Under the pieces are notes generated by a model. The model was not told where the DNA came from, did not search any database, and worked only from the letters and a program-made list of their open reading frames with translations. Of a DNA stretch of 64,000 nt, positions 16,804 through 24,822 are shown in pieces (position 1 is the stretch's first letter; every line of letters begins with the position of its first letter). Source of the DNA: AG2 sp036493735 (GTDB taxonomy: Bacteria > Gemmatimonadota > Gemmatimonadetes > Gemmatimonadales > Gemmatimonadaceae); contig DASXPH010000010.1 in assembly GCA_036493735.1 (NCBI GenBank), positions 124,001-188,000 of the forward strand, read 5' to 3'. Made by a program: the position numbers and the translations under genes.

Positions 16804-17019
16804 ATGCGTGTCTTTACTCCCAGTGACGTCGTCGGCACGGACAAGGCGGCAAACAAGTACCTCGGCGTGTTGATCGCGGCGAAGCACGCGCGCGTGCTGA
16901 ACGAGTTCCCGCGCGACCGTTCCTCGACGCGCGAAAAGAAGCTCACCACGCGATCGATGGAGGAGCTGGCACAGGGCGGTATCGTCTATCGCGTAGTGCC
17001 GCGTCGTCGCGGCGAGTAA
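16804..17019 (+). CDS. rpoZ: RNA polymerase omega subunit
   Basis: A 71-residue protein with the omega arrangement: an N-terminal segment, then NKYLGVLIAAKHARVLNEF (equivalent to the conserved R-f-x-L-v-x-x-A-a-x-R-A box) and KKLTTRSMEELAQGGIVYRV. The position after gmk and before coaBC is the usual gmk-rpoZ-coaBC order. Omega helps beta-prime fold and can form part of the ppGpp site, though the N-terminal MAR motif needed for that is not obvious here. Confidence 0.9.
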   Translation: MRVFTPSDVVGTDKAANKYLGVLIAAKHARVLNEFPRDRSSTREKKLTTRSMEELAQGGIVYRVVPRRRGE

Positions 17020-17067
17020 GCCCGAGCCTTTGACTGCCCGCTCATCAGAGGTAGTTCCCATTAATCG

Positions 17068-18279
17068 ATGAGGCCGTTCGAGCGACGTCGCGTCCTGCTC
17101 GGCGTCACGGGCGGCATTGCGAGCTACAAGTCGGCGTGGCTCGCGCGCTTGTTAGGCAAGGCGGGCGCCGAGGTCGACGTGGTACTCACGCCCTCGGCGA
17201 CGGAGTTCATCGGCCGCGTCACGTTCGAGGCACTCACCGGTCGCCCTGTCTACACGGGACTGTTCGACGCCGGCCGCGCTCTCGATCACATCAAGCTCGC
17301 GCGCGATGCGGAGGCGATCGTTATCGCGCCCGCAACGGCGGACTTCATCGCGCGCGCCGCGATGGGGCAGGCGGGTGACCTGCTGAGCGCCGTGCTGCTC
17401 GCCACGAAGGCGCCTGTGCTCATCGTGCCGGCAATGAATGACGCGATGTGGGCACACCGACAAACGACGGACAATGTCAAGCATCTCGAACAGACGCTCG
17501 GCTATCGAATATTGCCGCCCGATACAGGAATGCTCGCCGCCGGAGAGGGCACGGGCCCTGGCCGCATGCCGGAGCCGGAAATGATTCTCGCCCACGTTGG
17601 CCGCTTGCTCGAGCAGCCGTCGGCGCTCAGCGGAAAGCGGATCGTCGTCACGGCAGGGCCAACACGCGAAGCGATCGATCCGGTTCGGTATATCAGCAAT
17701 CGCAGCAGTGGAAAGATGGGTGTGGCAATCGCGGCTGCCGCGTGGCGCCGCGGCGCCGACGTCGTGCTCGTTGCCGGCCCAATGAGCGTGACGCCTCCCC
17801 TCGCCGTGGCGATTACGGAGGTTGAAACTACGGAGGAAATGGCCCGGGCGGTCGAAGCGGAGTTGCCACGGGCCAGGGCATTGATCATGGCGGCGGCTCC
17901 GGCGGATTTCCGCGCCGCGGCACCTTCGGATTCGAAGATCAAGAAGAAGTCGGCGCCGTCGGCTCTACAGCTTGCGCCGACGCCGGACATCCTTGCGACC
18001 ACGCGAAAAGCACGCACGAAAGGGGCGGTGATCGTCGGATTCGCGCTAGAGACCGATGACGTGCTACACGGCGGACGCGAGAAGCTCGCGGCGAAGGCGT
18101 TGGACCTCATCGTGGTCAATGATGCCCGCGAGCCGGGCGCGGGCTTCGGCGTCGACACGAATCGCGTGACGATGCTTGGCCGCGACGGGAAGGAGGAAGT
18201 TCTGCCATTGCTCAGCAAGGACGAAGTGGCTGACGAAATCCTCGATCGCGTGGAGGCGATGCTTCGTGACGGATCCTAG
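17068..18279 (+). CDS. coaBC: Bifunctional phosphopantothenoylcysteine decarboxylase / phosphopantothenate-cysteine ligase
   Basis: A 403-residue fusion for two steps of coenzyme A synthesis. The flavoprotein CoaC half (about 1-185) has LLGVTGGIASYKSA, the catalytic His in LDHIKLARDA, and LIVPAMNDAMW, the substrate-binding PAMN motif. The CTP-dependent CoaB half (about 190-403) starts IVVTAGPTREAIDPVRYISN-RSSGKMG, with SDSKIKKKSA for CTP and DLIVVNDAREPGAGFG near the end. It lies 48 bp after rpoZ. Its 3' end overlaps the glycosylase gene by 14 bp. Confidence 0.97.
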   Translation: MRPFERRRVLLGVTGGIASYKSAWLARLLGKAGAEVDVVLTPSATEFIGRVTFEALTGRPVYTGLFDAGRALDHIKLARDAEAIVIAPATADFIARAAMGQAGDLLSAVLLATKAPVLIVPAMNDAMWAHRQTTDNVKHLEQTLGYRILPPDTGMLAAGEGTGPGRMPEPEMILAHVGRLLEQPSALSGKRIVVTAGPTREAIDPVRYISNRSSGKMGVAIAAAAWRRGADVVLVAGPMSVTPPLAVAITEVETTEEMARAVEAELPRARALIMAAAPADFRAAAPSDSKIKKKSAPSALQLAPTPDILATTRKARTKGAVIVGFALETDDVLHGGREKLAAKALDLIVVNDAREPGAGFGVDTNRVTMLGRDGKEEVLPLLSKDEVADEILDRVEAMLRDGS

Positions 18280-19276
18280 AGAGCAGTTGCGGCGGTACCT
18301 GGAACAGCGCCGCGAGCTCGGCGAGCGGGAGTTCGTGCTCGACGGTCTCACTGTCGAGGAAGCCCTGCGCATTGTCGCCGGACCGCGAGGGGGTGTCGCT
18401 GCTGCGCCGACGACTCCAACGGCGGGCGAGCGCGCAGACGAAGGGCCGGCCGGAGCTGTTGCGCCTAACGACTGGCGGGCGGCCTTGCGGGCCGCTGGCG
18501 CCGCGCCGCGTCCGTCGCAGCCTCCGCGTCCTTCTCTAGACTCGGACGACACACCGCAGGTGCTCGCCTCACCAGCTACGCGCGAGAGCGACAAACCAGA
18601 GGTGACGCGTGGCATCCCGGCGTCGACTCCGGAGGTGGGCGGAGAGCTCGCACCGGCTGGCATCGTCGTCGGAACTACGTCCCGAGATCTCTTCGGCGCC
18701 GGAGGTCCAACCCTGAATTCACTCGACTCGGTCGTCAAGGCGATCGCGACGTGCACGCGCTGTCCCCTCTACTCGACCGCAAAAAACCCGGTGCCGGGAG
18801 AGGGAAATCCCAACGCGGAGTTCATGCTCGTCGGTGAGGCTCCTGGCGCGACCGAGGACGAAACCGGGCGCCCATTCGTTGGGCAGGCGGGACTGCTGCT
18901 CGAGAAGATTCTCGCCGCGATCAAGTTTACGCGGGAGGACGTCTTCATCGTCAACGTGCTGAAGCACCGACCACCGGGCAACCGAAATCCGCTTCCGGAT
19001 GAGATTTCCGCGTGCAGTCCTTATCTAGTACGTCAGATCGAGCTGATTCGGCCGAAGGTGCTCGTCGCACTCGGGACGTTCGCGGCGCAGACATTGTTGG
19101 AGACGAAGCTTTCCATCAGCAAGCTGCGGGGACAGATTCATCGCTATTATGGGGTTCCCCTGATCGTCACGTATCACCCCGCCGCGCTGCTTAGGAATCC
19201 CGCCTGGAAGCGCCCCACCTGGGAAGATGTCCAGCTCGCCCGTCGAATACTCGATCGCGCCGCCAGCGGCGCGTGA
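18266..19276 (+). CDS. Family-4 uracil-DNA glycosylase with a His in place of one cluster Cys
   Basis: A 336-residue protein from GTG 18266. About 150 residues of low-complexity Ala/Pro/Arg sequence precede the glycosylase domain. The domain has CTRCPLY (Cys163, Cys166), LVGEAPGATEDETGRPFVG (uracil pocket), VLKHRPPGNRNP, Cys250, and the catalytic-site motif TYHPAALLRN. Family-4 enzymes normally hold a 4Fe-4S cluster with a fourth Cys in KCRPPGNR; here that residue is His234. The protein should excise uracil from deaminated DNA. The 3' end overlaps dnaB by 50 bp. Confidence 0.88.
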   Translation: MTDPREQLRRYLEQRRELGEREFVLDGLTVEEALRIVAGPRGGVAAAPTTPTAGERADEGPAGAVAPNDWRAALRAAGAAPRPSQPPRPSLDSDDTPQVLASPATRESDKPEVTRGIPASTPEVGGELAPAGIVVGTTSRDLFGAGGPTLNSLDSVVKAIATCTRCPLYSTAKNPVPGEGNPNAEFMLVGEAPGATEDETGRPFVGQAGLLLEKILAAIKFTREDVFIVNVLKHRPPGNRNPLPDEISACSPYLVRQIELIRPKVLVALGTFAAQTLLETKLSISKLRGQIHRYYGVPLIVTYHPAALLRNPAWKRPTWEDVQLARRILDRAASGA

Positions 19277-20627
19277 TCCCTATCGCGATCGTCGTCCCCC
19301 GTACTCCGAGGATGCCGAGCAAGCCGTTCTGTCGGCGATGCTCATGGATCAGGACGCGGTGCTCCGTGCAGCGGAGACCGTGGACGACACGATGTTCTAC
19401 GCGGAACGCCATCGCCGAATATTTCGTGCGATGATCGCGATCGCAGAGCGGGGCGCGGTCGTGGACCCGCTCACGCTCTCCGAGGAGTTGTCGCGTCGCA
19501 GTGAGCTCGAAGCGTCTGGCGGCAAGGATTACATCGGCTTCCTGGTCGATGTCGTGCCCACCGCCGCCAACATCGACTACCACGCGCAGATTGTAAAAGA
19601 GAAGGCGTTGCGCCGGCGCTTGATCGAAGTTTCGACGGTCATAGTGCAGGAGGCGTACGAGAGTCAGCTCACGAGCTTCGAGCTCCTCGACGACGCGGAA
19701 GCAAAGATTTTCCAGGTCGCACAGGCACGCGCGAAGGAAGGCTTCACACGGATCAAGGAGCTGCTCTGGCCGACGATGGAGCGCATCGAGGCGCTCCAGC
19801 ATGGTGGGAACACCATCACCGGCGTGGCGAGCGGATTCACCGATCTCGACGACCTGACCTCGGGTTTCCAGCCCGCGGACCTCGTGATCATCGCGGCGCG
19901 GCCATCGATGGGCAAGACGGCGTTCGTGCTCAACATCGCGCAGCATGCGGCGATCGTCGATCAGGTGCCGGTGGCGTTCTTCTCGCTCGAAATGAGCAAG
20001 GAATCGCTCGTTCAGCGTATGCTTACCGCGGAGGCGCGCATCGATGCCCAGCGCCTCCGCAAGGGAATGCTCCGCGACGATGACTTTCCGCGCCTCGCGC
20101 GCGCGGCCGGCATATTAAGTTCGGCGCCAGTCTGGATCGACGATACACCGGGCATCACGCTGCTCGAGATGCGCTCCAAGGCGCGGCGGCTCAAGGCGGA
20201 ATCGGGCGTGAAGCTCGTGGTCGTGGACTACCTGCAGCTCATGCAAGGGCCGGCGCACTCGGAGAGCAGACAGCAGGAAGTGAGCATGATCTCACGCGGC
20301 CTCAAGGCGCTCGCCAAGGAGTTGAGCGTTCCGGTAATCGCGCTGTCGCAGTTGTCGCGGGCCCCCGAGCAGCGCACTGGTGAGCACAAGCGGCCGCAGC
20401 TCTCCGATCTCCGCGAGTCGGGCGCCATCGAACAAGACGCCGATCTCATCATGTTTCTCTATCGCCAGGAGATGTACGACGGCCCCGTGGACAAGGACGG
20501 CAACGCGCTCGAGGGTAAAGCCGAGGTGATCGTCGGAAAACAGCGCAACGGCCCGACGGGTGTCGTCAATCTACATTTCCATAAGATGTACACGCGATTC
20601 GAAAACTACTCAAAGCGCGCAGAGTAG
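19227..20627 (+). CDS. dnaB: Replicative DNA helicase
   Basis: A 466-residue hexameric helicase. The N-terminal domain (about 20-125) contains PPYSEDAEQAVLSAMLMDQD and the FYAERHRRIFRAM helix. The RecA-like domain has IIAARPSMGKTAFVLNIA (Walker A), VAFFSLEMSKESLVQRML, LVVVDYLQLMQG (Walker B) and LSQLSRAPEQRTGEHKRPQL, followed by the DLRESGAIEQDADLI arginine-finger region. The ATG at 19227 lies inside the end of the glycosylase gene; a later in-frame start would trim the extended N-terminus. No intein is seen. Confidence 0.97.
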   Translation: MSSSPVEYSIAPPAARDPYRDRRPPYSEDAEQAVLSAMLMDQDAVLRAAETVDDTMFYAERHRRIFRAMIAIAERGAVVDPLTLSEELSRRSELEASGGKDYIGFLVDVVPTAANIDYHAQIVKEKALRRRLIEVSTVIVQEAYESQLTSFELLDDAEAKIFQVAQARAKEGFTRIKELLWPTMERIEALQHGGNTITGVASGFTDLDDLTSGFQPADLVIIAARPSMGKTAFVLNIAQHAAIVDQVPVAFFSLEMSKESLVQRMLTAEARIDAQRLRKGMLRDDDFPRLARAAGILSSAPVWIDDTPGITLLEMRSKARRLKAESGVKLVVVDYLQLMQGPAHSESRQQEVSMISRGLKALAKELSVPVIALSQLSRAPEQRTGEHKRPQLSDLRESGAIEQDADLIMFLYRQEMYDGPVDKDGNALEGKAEVIVGKQRNGPTGVVNLHFHKMYTRFENYSKRAE

Positions 20628-20718
20628 GACGCGGGGCGCGAGAGGCGTCGGAAAGCAGATCCTTCGCTTCGCTCGGGATGACAACCATCCTGCGTCCCGC
20701 GCCCCTCGCCCCGCATCC
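20627..20718. repeat. Dispersed intergenic repeat with AGATCCTTCGCTTCGCTCGG core
   Basis: The dnaB-radA gap holds GCAGATCCTTCGCTTCGCTC-GGGATGACA (20655-20683), flanked by imperfect inverted repeats GGACGCGGGGCG (20627-20638) and CGCCCCGCATCC (20707-20718). Degenerate copies of the core occur at 41144-41178 and 52894-52949, always between genes. Confidence 0.75.
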
Positions 20719-20726
20719 CGCTGGCC

Positions 20727-22130
20727 ATGGCAAAAACCAAGACCGTCTACCGCTGCACCGAATGCGGCGCGGAATACTCGAAGTGGCAAGGCCGCTGCGA
20801 CACGTGCGGTGAGTGGAACACGCTCGTCGAGGAGATTGTCGCGCCGAAGGTGGCGGTCGCGGCCGGCGGATCGGCGCGGCGCATCGGTGGTGCGCGCTCG
20901 TTAGGTGAGGGCGGCAATGTCGTGACGACGCCCCGGCTACGCGACGTGAGCGGTTCTGAAGCACAGCGCTGGACGACCGACCTGAACGAATTCGACTTCG
21001 TCATCGGCGGCGGCATCGTGCCCGGCTCCATGCTACTGATCGGCGGTGAGCCGGGCATCGGCAAATCCACCCTCCTGCTTCAGGTCGCGGCGCGGCTCCA
21101 AGCCGGCGGACACCGCACGCTCTACGCTTCCGGCGAAGAGTCGGCATTGCAGGTGAAGCTGCGGGCCGATCGATTGAGCAGCGACGCTGGAGACGTCGAG
21201 CTGCTGAGCGAGACGAACCTCGAGACGATCCTCGCCACCGCGGCAGCGGCGGCGCCGTCGGCACTTATCGTCGACTCTATTCAGACGGTGTTCACCGCCG
21301 ATCTCGAAGGGGCGCCGGGCAATGTCGGGCAAGTGCGCGAGTGCGCCGCTCGACTGATGCGATTCGCCAAGGAGAGCGGCACGACCGTGTTCGTCGTCGG
21401 CCATGTCACGAAGGGCGGCGGAATCGCCGGTCCCAAGACCCTCGAGCACATTGTGGACACCGTTCTTTACTTCGAGGGTGAGAGCACGCTGGATCATCGC
21501 GTTTTACGAGCAACCAAGAATCGCTTTGGCTCAGTTGACGAGATTGGCGTGTTTCGCATGTCCGAAACAGGCCTCGATCCTGTCGAGAACCCATCCGAGC
21601 TTTTCCTCGGCGACCGCAACAGCCACGCATCCGGCAGCGCCATCACGGCGCTCCTCGAGGGAACGCGCCCCGTGCTGATCGAGGTGCAAGCGCTCGCCGC
21701 CAAGGCTGGCTTCGGTACCCCGCAGCGCGTCGCGACCGGTTTCGACGGTCGGCGCTTGGCGTTGCTGCTGGCCGTTCTGGAAAAGCGCGCCGGTCTGTCG
21801 TTCGCCGCGCTGGACGTATTCCTCAACATCGTCGGCGGCGTTAGGCTGGAGGAGCCCGGCGGCGACCTCGCCATCACCGCAGCGCTCGCGTCGAGCGTCT
21901 ACGACCGAGCGCTTCCTGCTGACGCGGTGTTTATTGGCGAAGTGGGCTTGGGCGGCGAAGTGCGCCCGGTATCGCAGGTCGAGCGACGTATTGCCGAGGC
22001 GGCGAACATGGGAATGAACCGCGTCTTCGTCGCCGAGCGTGGCGTGCCGAAGCGTCCCGGCGGGTCGCGCGACGTGCGGGTGGTCGGCGTGCGGACGATC
22101 GCCGATCTCTTCCAGCTCCTCTTTGCGTGA
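20727..22130 (+). CDS. radA: DNA repair and recombination protein RadA (Sms)
   Basis: A 467-residue protein with three parts: an N-terminal C4 zinc finger (CTECGAEYSKWQGRCDTCGE), a RecA-like ATPase (MLLIGGEPGIGKSTLLLQVA; ALIVDSIQTVF; the RadA-specific LRATKNRFGSVDEIGVF box), and a C-terminal Lon-protease-like domain. RadA promotes branch migration during recombination and natural transformation. ispD overlaps its stop, beginning a compact block that ends with comF. Confidence 0.97.
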   Translation: MAKTKTVYRCTECGAEYSKWQGRCDTCGEWNTLVEEIVAPKVAVAAGGSARRIGGARSLGEGGNVVTTPRLRDVSGSEAQRWTTDLNEFDFVIGGGIVPGSMLLIGGEPGIGKSTLLLQVAARLQAGGHRTLYASGEESALQVKLRADRLSSDAGDVELLSETNLETILATAAAAAPSALIVDSIQTVFTADLEGAPGNVGQVRECAARLMRFAKESGTTVFVVGHVTKGGGIAGPKTLEHIVDTVLYFEGESTLDHRVLRATKNRFGSVDEIGVFRMSETGLDPVENPSELFLGDRNSHASGSAITALLEGTRPVLIEVQALAAKAGFGTPQRVATGFDGRRLALLLAVLEKRAGLSFAALDVFLNIVGGVRLEEPGGDLAITAALASSVYDRALPADAVFIGEVGLGGEVRPVSQVERRIAEAANMGMNRVFVAERGVPKRPGGSRDVRVVGVRTIADLFQLLFA

Positions 22131-22867
22131 TGGCCAAGCGCGGCGACCCTCGATCAGCGACGGTGCACTCGGAAGCTCGTGACGTCGGGGTGGTGATCGT
22201 CGCCGCCGGATCGAGCACGCGGGCGGGCGGCCCATCCACCGAGCTCAAGCAGCTGCGCTGGGTCGCCGGGAAACCGATGCTGCTTCACAGTCTTCAGACA
22301 TTCATGGCGCGTGCGGACGTCGTCAGCGTCGTCGTCGTCCTGCCGCCTCGTTATGCTGGCGATCCCCCACCATGGATCTTTCAATGTGACGTCGACCGTC
22401 TCATGATCGCGCCAGGCGGTTCGACGCGCACCGAGTCCGTTGCCAACGGCCTCGACGACCTGCCTGATGAGGCCCAGGTCGTGCTCATCCACGATGCAGC
22501 ACGTCCGCTCGTGGAGGATGCGACTATCGAGCGGGTGGTCCAACACGTCCGGCAAGTGGGCCCCGCGATCGCGGCGCTCCCCGTTACCGATACCCTCAAA
22601 GAAGTAGACGAGTCGAGCACCATCGTGCGCACTGCGGAGCGCGCGCGGCTCTGGCGCGCGCAAACGCCGCAGGGATTTCCCCGCGAAGTCATCGTGCGCG
22701 CCCACCGCGAGGCTGCGGCGGCGCGCCTAACGGCAACCGATGACGCCGCGCTGTGCGAGCGGATTGGCATTCCCGTGGCGGTCGTTGCCGGCAGCGAACG
22801 TGCGTTCAAAGTGACGACCGAAGAGGATTTCGCGCGCGTCGAAGCCCTCGCGAGGGCCCTCGAGTGA
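22130..22867 (+). CDS. ispD: 2-C-methyl-D-erythritol 4-phosphate cytidylyltransferase
   Basis: A 245-residue nucleotidyltransferase of the MEP isoprenoid pathway, joining CTP and MEP. Motifs: VGVVIVAAGSSTRAGGPSTE-LKQL (nucleotide-binding loop with catalytic Arg and Lys), LIHDAARPLVED, AALPVTDTLKEVD, RAQTPQGFPREVI, and DDAALCERIGIPVAVVAGSE with KVTTEEDF. The glycine loop is a few residues longer than in E. coli. The ATG overlaps the radA stop (TGATG). I see no ispF adjacent. Confidence 0.94.
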   Translation: MAKRGDPRSATVHSEARDVGVVIVAAGSSTRAGGPSTELKQLRWVAGKPMLLHSLQTFMARADVVSVVVVLPPRYAGDPPPWIFQCDVDRLMIAPGGSTRTESVANGLDDLPDEAQVVLIHDAARPLVEDATIERVVQHVRQVGPAIAALPVTDTLKEVDESSTIVRTAERARLWRAQTPQGFPREVIVRAHREAAAARLTATDDAALCERIGIPVAVVAGSERAFKVTTEEDFARVEALARALE

Positions 22868-23544
22868 CGACGGTGCGTCGCGAGGCCATGGCGGTTCCGT
22901 TCTGGTCGCCCGAGGAAGTAATGTCGGCCACTCGTCTCGCGCTCGCGCACATGGAGATGCGCCGAGTGCTCGCCTATCCTACCGAGACGGTCTACGGGTT
23001 CGGCGGGGCCATCGATCGCGACTCGGTCGATGCGCTCGTGGCGATGAAACGACGCCCGCCCGGCAAACCCTTTCTGCTCCTCGTTGCCGGAAGCGACATG
23101 ATCGAGCGGCTGTATCTGTCGCTACCCGCATACGCTGCGAATCTCGCCGCGCGACATTGGCCTGGACCACTCACACTCGTGCTGCCCGGCGGCGAGAAGC
23201 GTGTGCCGGATCGGCTGCGCGGACCCGAGGGCGGAATAGCGGTCCGCTGGACAAGTCACGCCGGGATCGCCCGCCTTATTCGAGCGCATGGCAACGCCAT
23301 CACCTCCACGAGCGCCAACCGTCCGGGGGTTCCCCCGGCCACGTCGGCGGGAGAGATTCTTTCGCAGTGGAGCGACGCTGTCGCGCGCGGTCAGCTGCGG
23401 GTGCTCGATGGAGGACGACTCAAGCCCTCGCCTCCGTCCACGGTGGTCGATTGCACGGGACGCCGGCCGCGAGTGATTCGCCCGGGAGCAATCTCCGCGG
23501 CCAAGCTGCGCGAGAGCGTTCCCAACCTGATTGGAGACGCGTGA
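22864..23544 (+). CDS. tsaC: L-threonylcarbamoyladenylate synthase (Sua5/YciO/TsaC family)
   Basis: A 226-residue protein from GTG 22864, which overlaps the ispD stop and follows a GAGGG; ATG 22888 is an alternative start. It has the YrdC fold: VLAYPTETVYGFGGAID, AMKRRPPGKPFLLLV (K-R-x-x-x-K-P), HWPGPLTLVLPG, GIAVRWTSH and ITSTSANRPGVPPAT. It would make threonylcarbamoyl-AMP from Thr, bicarbonate and ATP for tRNA t6A37. There is no long C-terminal Sua5 domain, so it is the short form. Confidence 0.92.
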   Translation: MTTVRREAMAVPFWSPEEVMSATRLALAHMEMRRVLAYPTETVYGFGGAIDRDSVDALVAMKRRPPGKPFLLLVAGSDMIERLYLSLPAYAANLAARHWPGPLTLVLPGGEKRVPDRLRGPEGGIAVRWTSHAGIARLIRAHGNAITSTSANRPGVPPATSAGEILSQWSDAVARGQLRVLDGGRLKPSPPSTVVDCTGRRPRVIRPGAISAAKLRESVPNLIGDA

Positions 23545-23548
23545 TCGC

Positions 23549-24022
23549 ATGAAGGTTCTGTTCGTCTGCACCGGCAACACGTGCCGTAGCCCGCTTGCGG
23601 AGGCGATCGCGCGCAAGATCGGCATCGAACGCGGACTCGCCGATGTCGAGGTTGCAAGCGCCGGCACGAGCGCGTGGGATGGTGCGCCAGCGTCTGACGG
23701 GTCGCTGCTCGTCGGAATGGAACGCAACATGGACCTGAGCGGCCACCGCGCACAGTCGCTCAATCGCGACATCGTGCGAGAGTCTGATCTCATTCTTGCG
23801 ATGGGCCCGCATCATCTTGAACGCATCGAGGCGCTCGGCGGCAGCGGCAAGGGATTCCTGCTCTCCGACTTCGCGTCGTATGGCGCATCGGTACGACCGA
23901 TCAGTGATCCCATCGGAGCCGAGCTGGATGTCTATCGCGCGACGACTGACGAATTGGAGGAAGAGATTCGTCGGGTGATGGATCGGATCATGGCCGAACG
24001 GTCCTCCTCCGGAACGACATGA
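23549..24022 (+). CDS. Low-molecular-weight phosphatase, possibly a protein-arginine phosphatase
   Basis: A 157-residue enzyme of the LMW-PTP fold, starting MKVLFVCTGNTCRSPLAEAI. The P-loop C-x5-R-S is Cys7 to Arg13. The general-acid Asp is probably in ISDPIGAELDVY. Residue 11 is Thr, giving CTGNTCRS as in Bacillus YwlE, where Thr selects phospho-arginine. Tyrosine phosphatases usually have Ile or Leu there (C-x-G-N-I-C-R-S). No McsB-like arginine kinase is visible in the window. ATG 23549 is chosen because upstream starts lie inside tsaC. It overlaps aroE by 4 bp. Confidence 0.88.
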   Translation: MKVLFVCTGNTCRSPLAEAIARKIGIERGLADVEVASAGTSAWDGAPASDGSLLVGMERNMDLSGHRAQSLNRDIVRESDLILAMGPHHLERIEALGGSGKGFLLSDFASYGASVRPISDPIGAELDVYRATTDELEEEIRRVMDRIMAERSSSGTT

Positions 24023-24822
24023 TCAAGCGGCCCAAACGGCTCGTGCTCCTCGGCCGTTCACTTGGGCATTCGCTGTCGCCGATTTTTCAGAACGCTGCGT
24101 TGCAACAAGCGCAGCTCCCGCTGCGTTACGAGACGCTGGACATACCCGCCAGCGCGATCGACGGCACGCTCGAGGAGTTGTCGGCACAGGATGCGGCAGG
24201 CAATGTCACTGTCCCGTACAAGCAGGACGTGTTTGCTCGCTGCGACCGCTTGATGGATTCGGCGAAGCGTGCGGGCGCTGTGAATACGTTCTGGTTCGAG
24301 CGGGGGGAGCTCGTCGGCGACAACACTGACGTCGCCGGCTTCGACGCCGCGGCCAGAGAGCTATTGCAGGGCGAGCCCGCGGGACTCACGATTGGTCTGA
24401 TCGGCGCCGGGGGAGTTGCTGGCGCCGTGCTCGCGGCGATCGAAGGGTGGAGAGAGAGCAAGGCGCTCGTCAGCAACCGCACGACCGAGCGGGCACGTGC
24501 GCTGTGCGCGCGTTTTTCGTCCGTGGCGCAATTGTCCGATGTCGATTGCATCGCCCGTGAGGCGGATCTTGTGGTAAATGCAACCACGGTAGGGCTGCGC
24601 GATGACGCTTTGCCAGTCGATCCAGCCCGTCTCCGACCGTCGGCGGCAGTGCTCGACGTCGTCTATCGCCGCGGAGAGACGGCGTGGGTCAGAGCGGCCC
24701 GCTCGCGCGGTCTTCGCGCGAGGGATGGACTTCTAATGCTCGTGGAGCAAGGCGCAGTCGCCTTCGAGCGGTGGTTCGGCTTCGCTCCAGATCGCGATGC
24801 AATGTGGCGATCAATGCAGTAG
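24019..24822 (+). CDS. aroE: Shikimate dehydrogenase
   Basis: A 267-residue enzyme reducing 3-dehydroshikimate with NADPH. The N-terminal substrate domain contains LLGRSLGHSLSPIFQNAAL, GNVTVPYKQDVF (catalytic Lys) and AGAVNTFWF with GDNTDVAGFDAA (catalytic Asp). The Rossmann part has LIGAGGVAGAVLAAI, VSNRTTERA and VNATTVGLRDD. It is coupled to the upstream phosphatase by ATGA and overlaps comF by 19 bp. The other shikimate-pathway genes are not in this window. Confidence 0.95.
   Translation: MIKRPKRLVLLGRSLGHSLSPIFQNAALQQAQLPLRYETLDIPASAIDGTLEELSAQDAAGNVTVPYKQDVFARCDRLMDSAKRAGAVNTFWFERGELVGDNTDVAGFDAAARELLQGEPAGLTIGLIGAGGVAGAVLAAIEGWRESKALVSNRTTERARALCARFSSVAQLSDVDCIAREADLVVNATTVGLRDDALPVDPARLRPSAAVLDVVYRRGETAWVRAARSRGLRARDGLLMLVEQGAVAFERWFGFAPDRDAMWRSMQ

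Noticed and set aside
24684..24803. Longer N-terminus for ComF
   Set aside because: It would be encoded within aroE and is an Arg/Ser-rich frame shadow; the zinc-finger domain begins well after GTG 24804.
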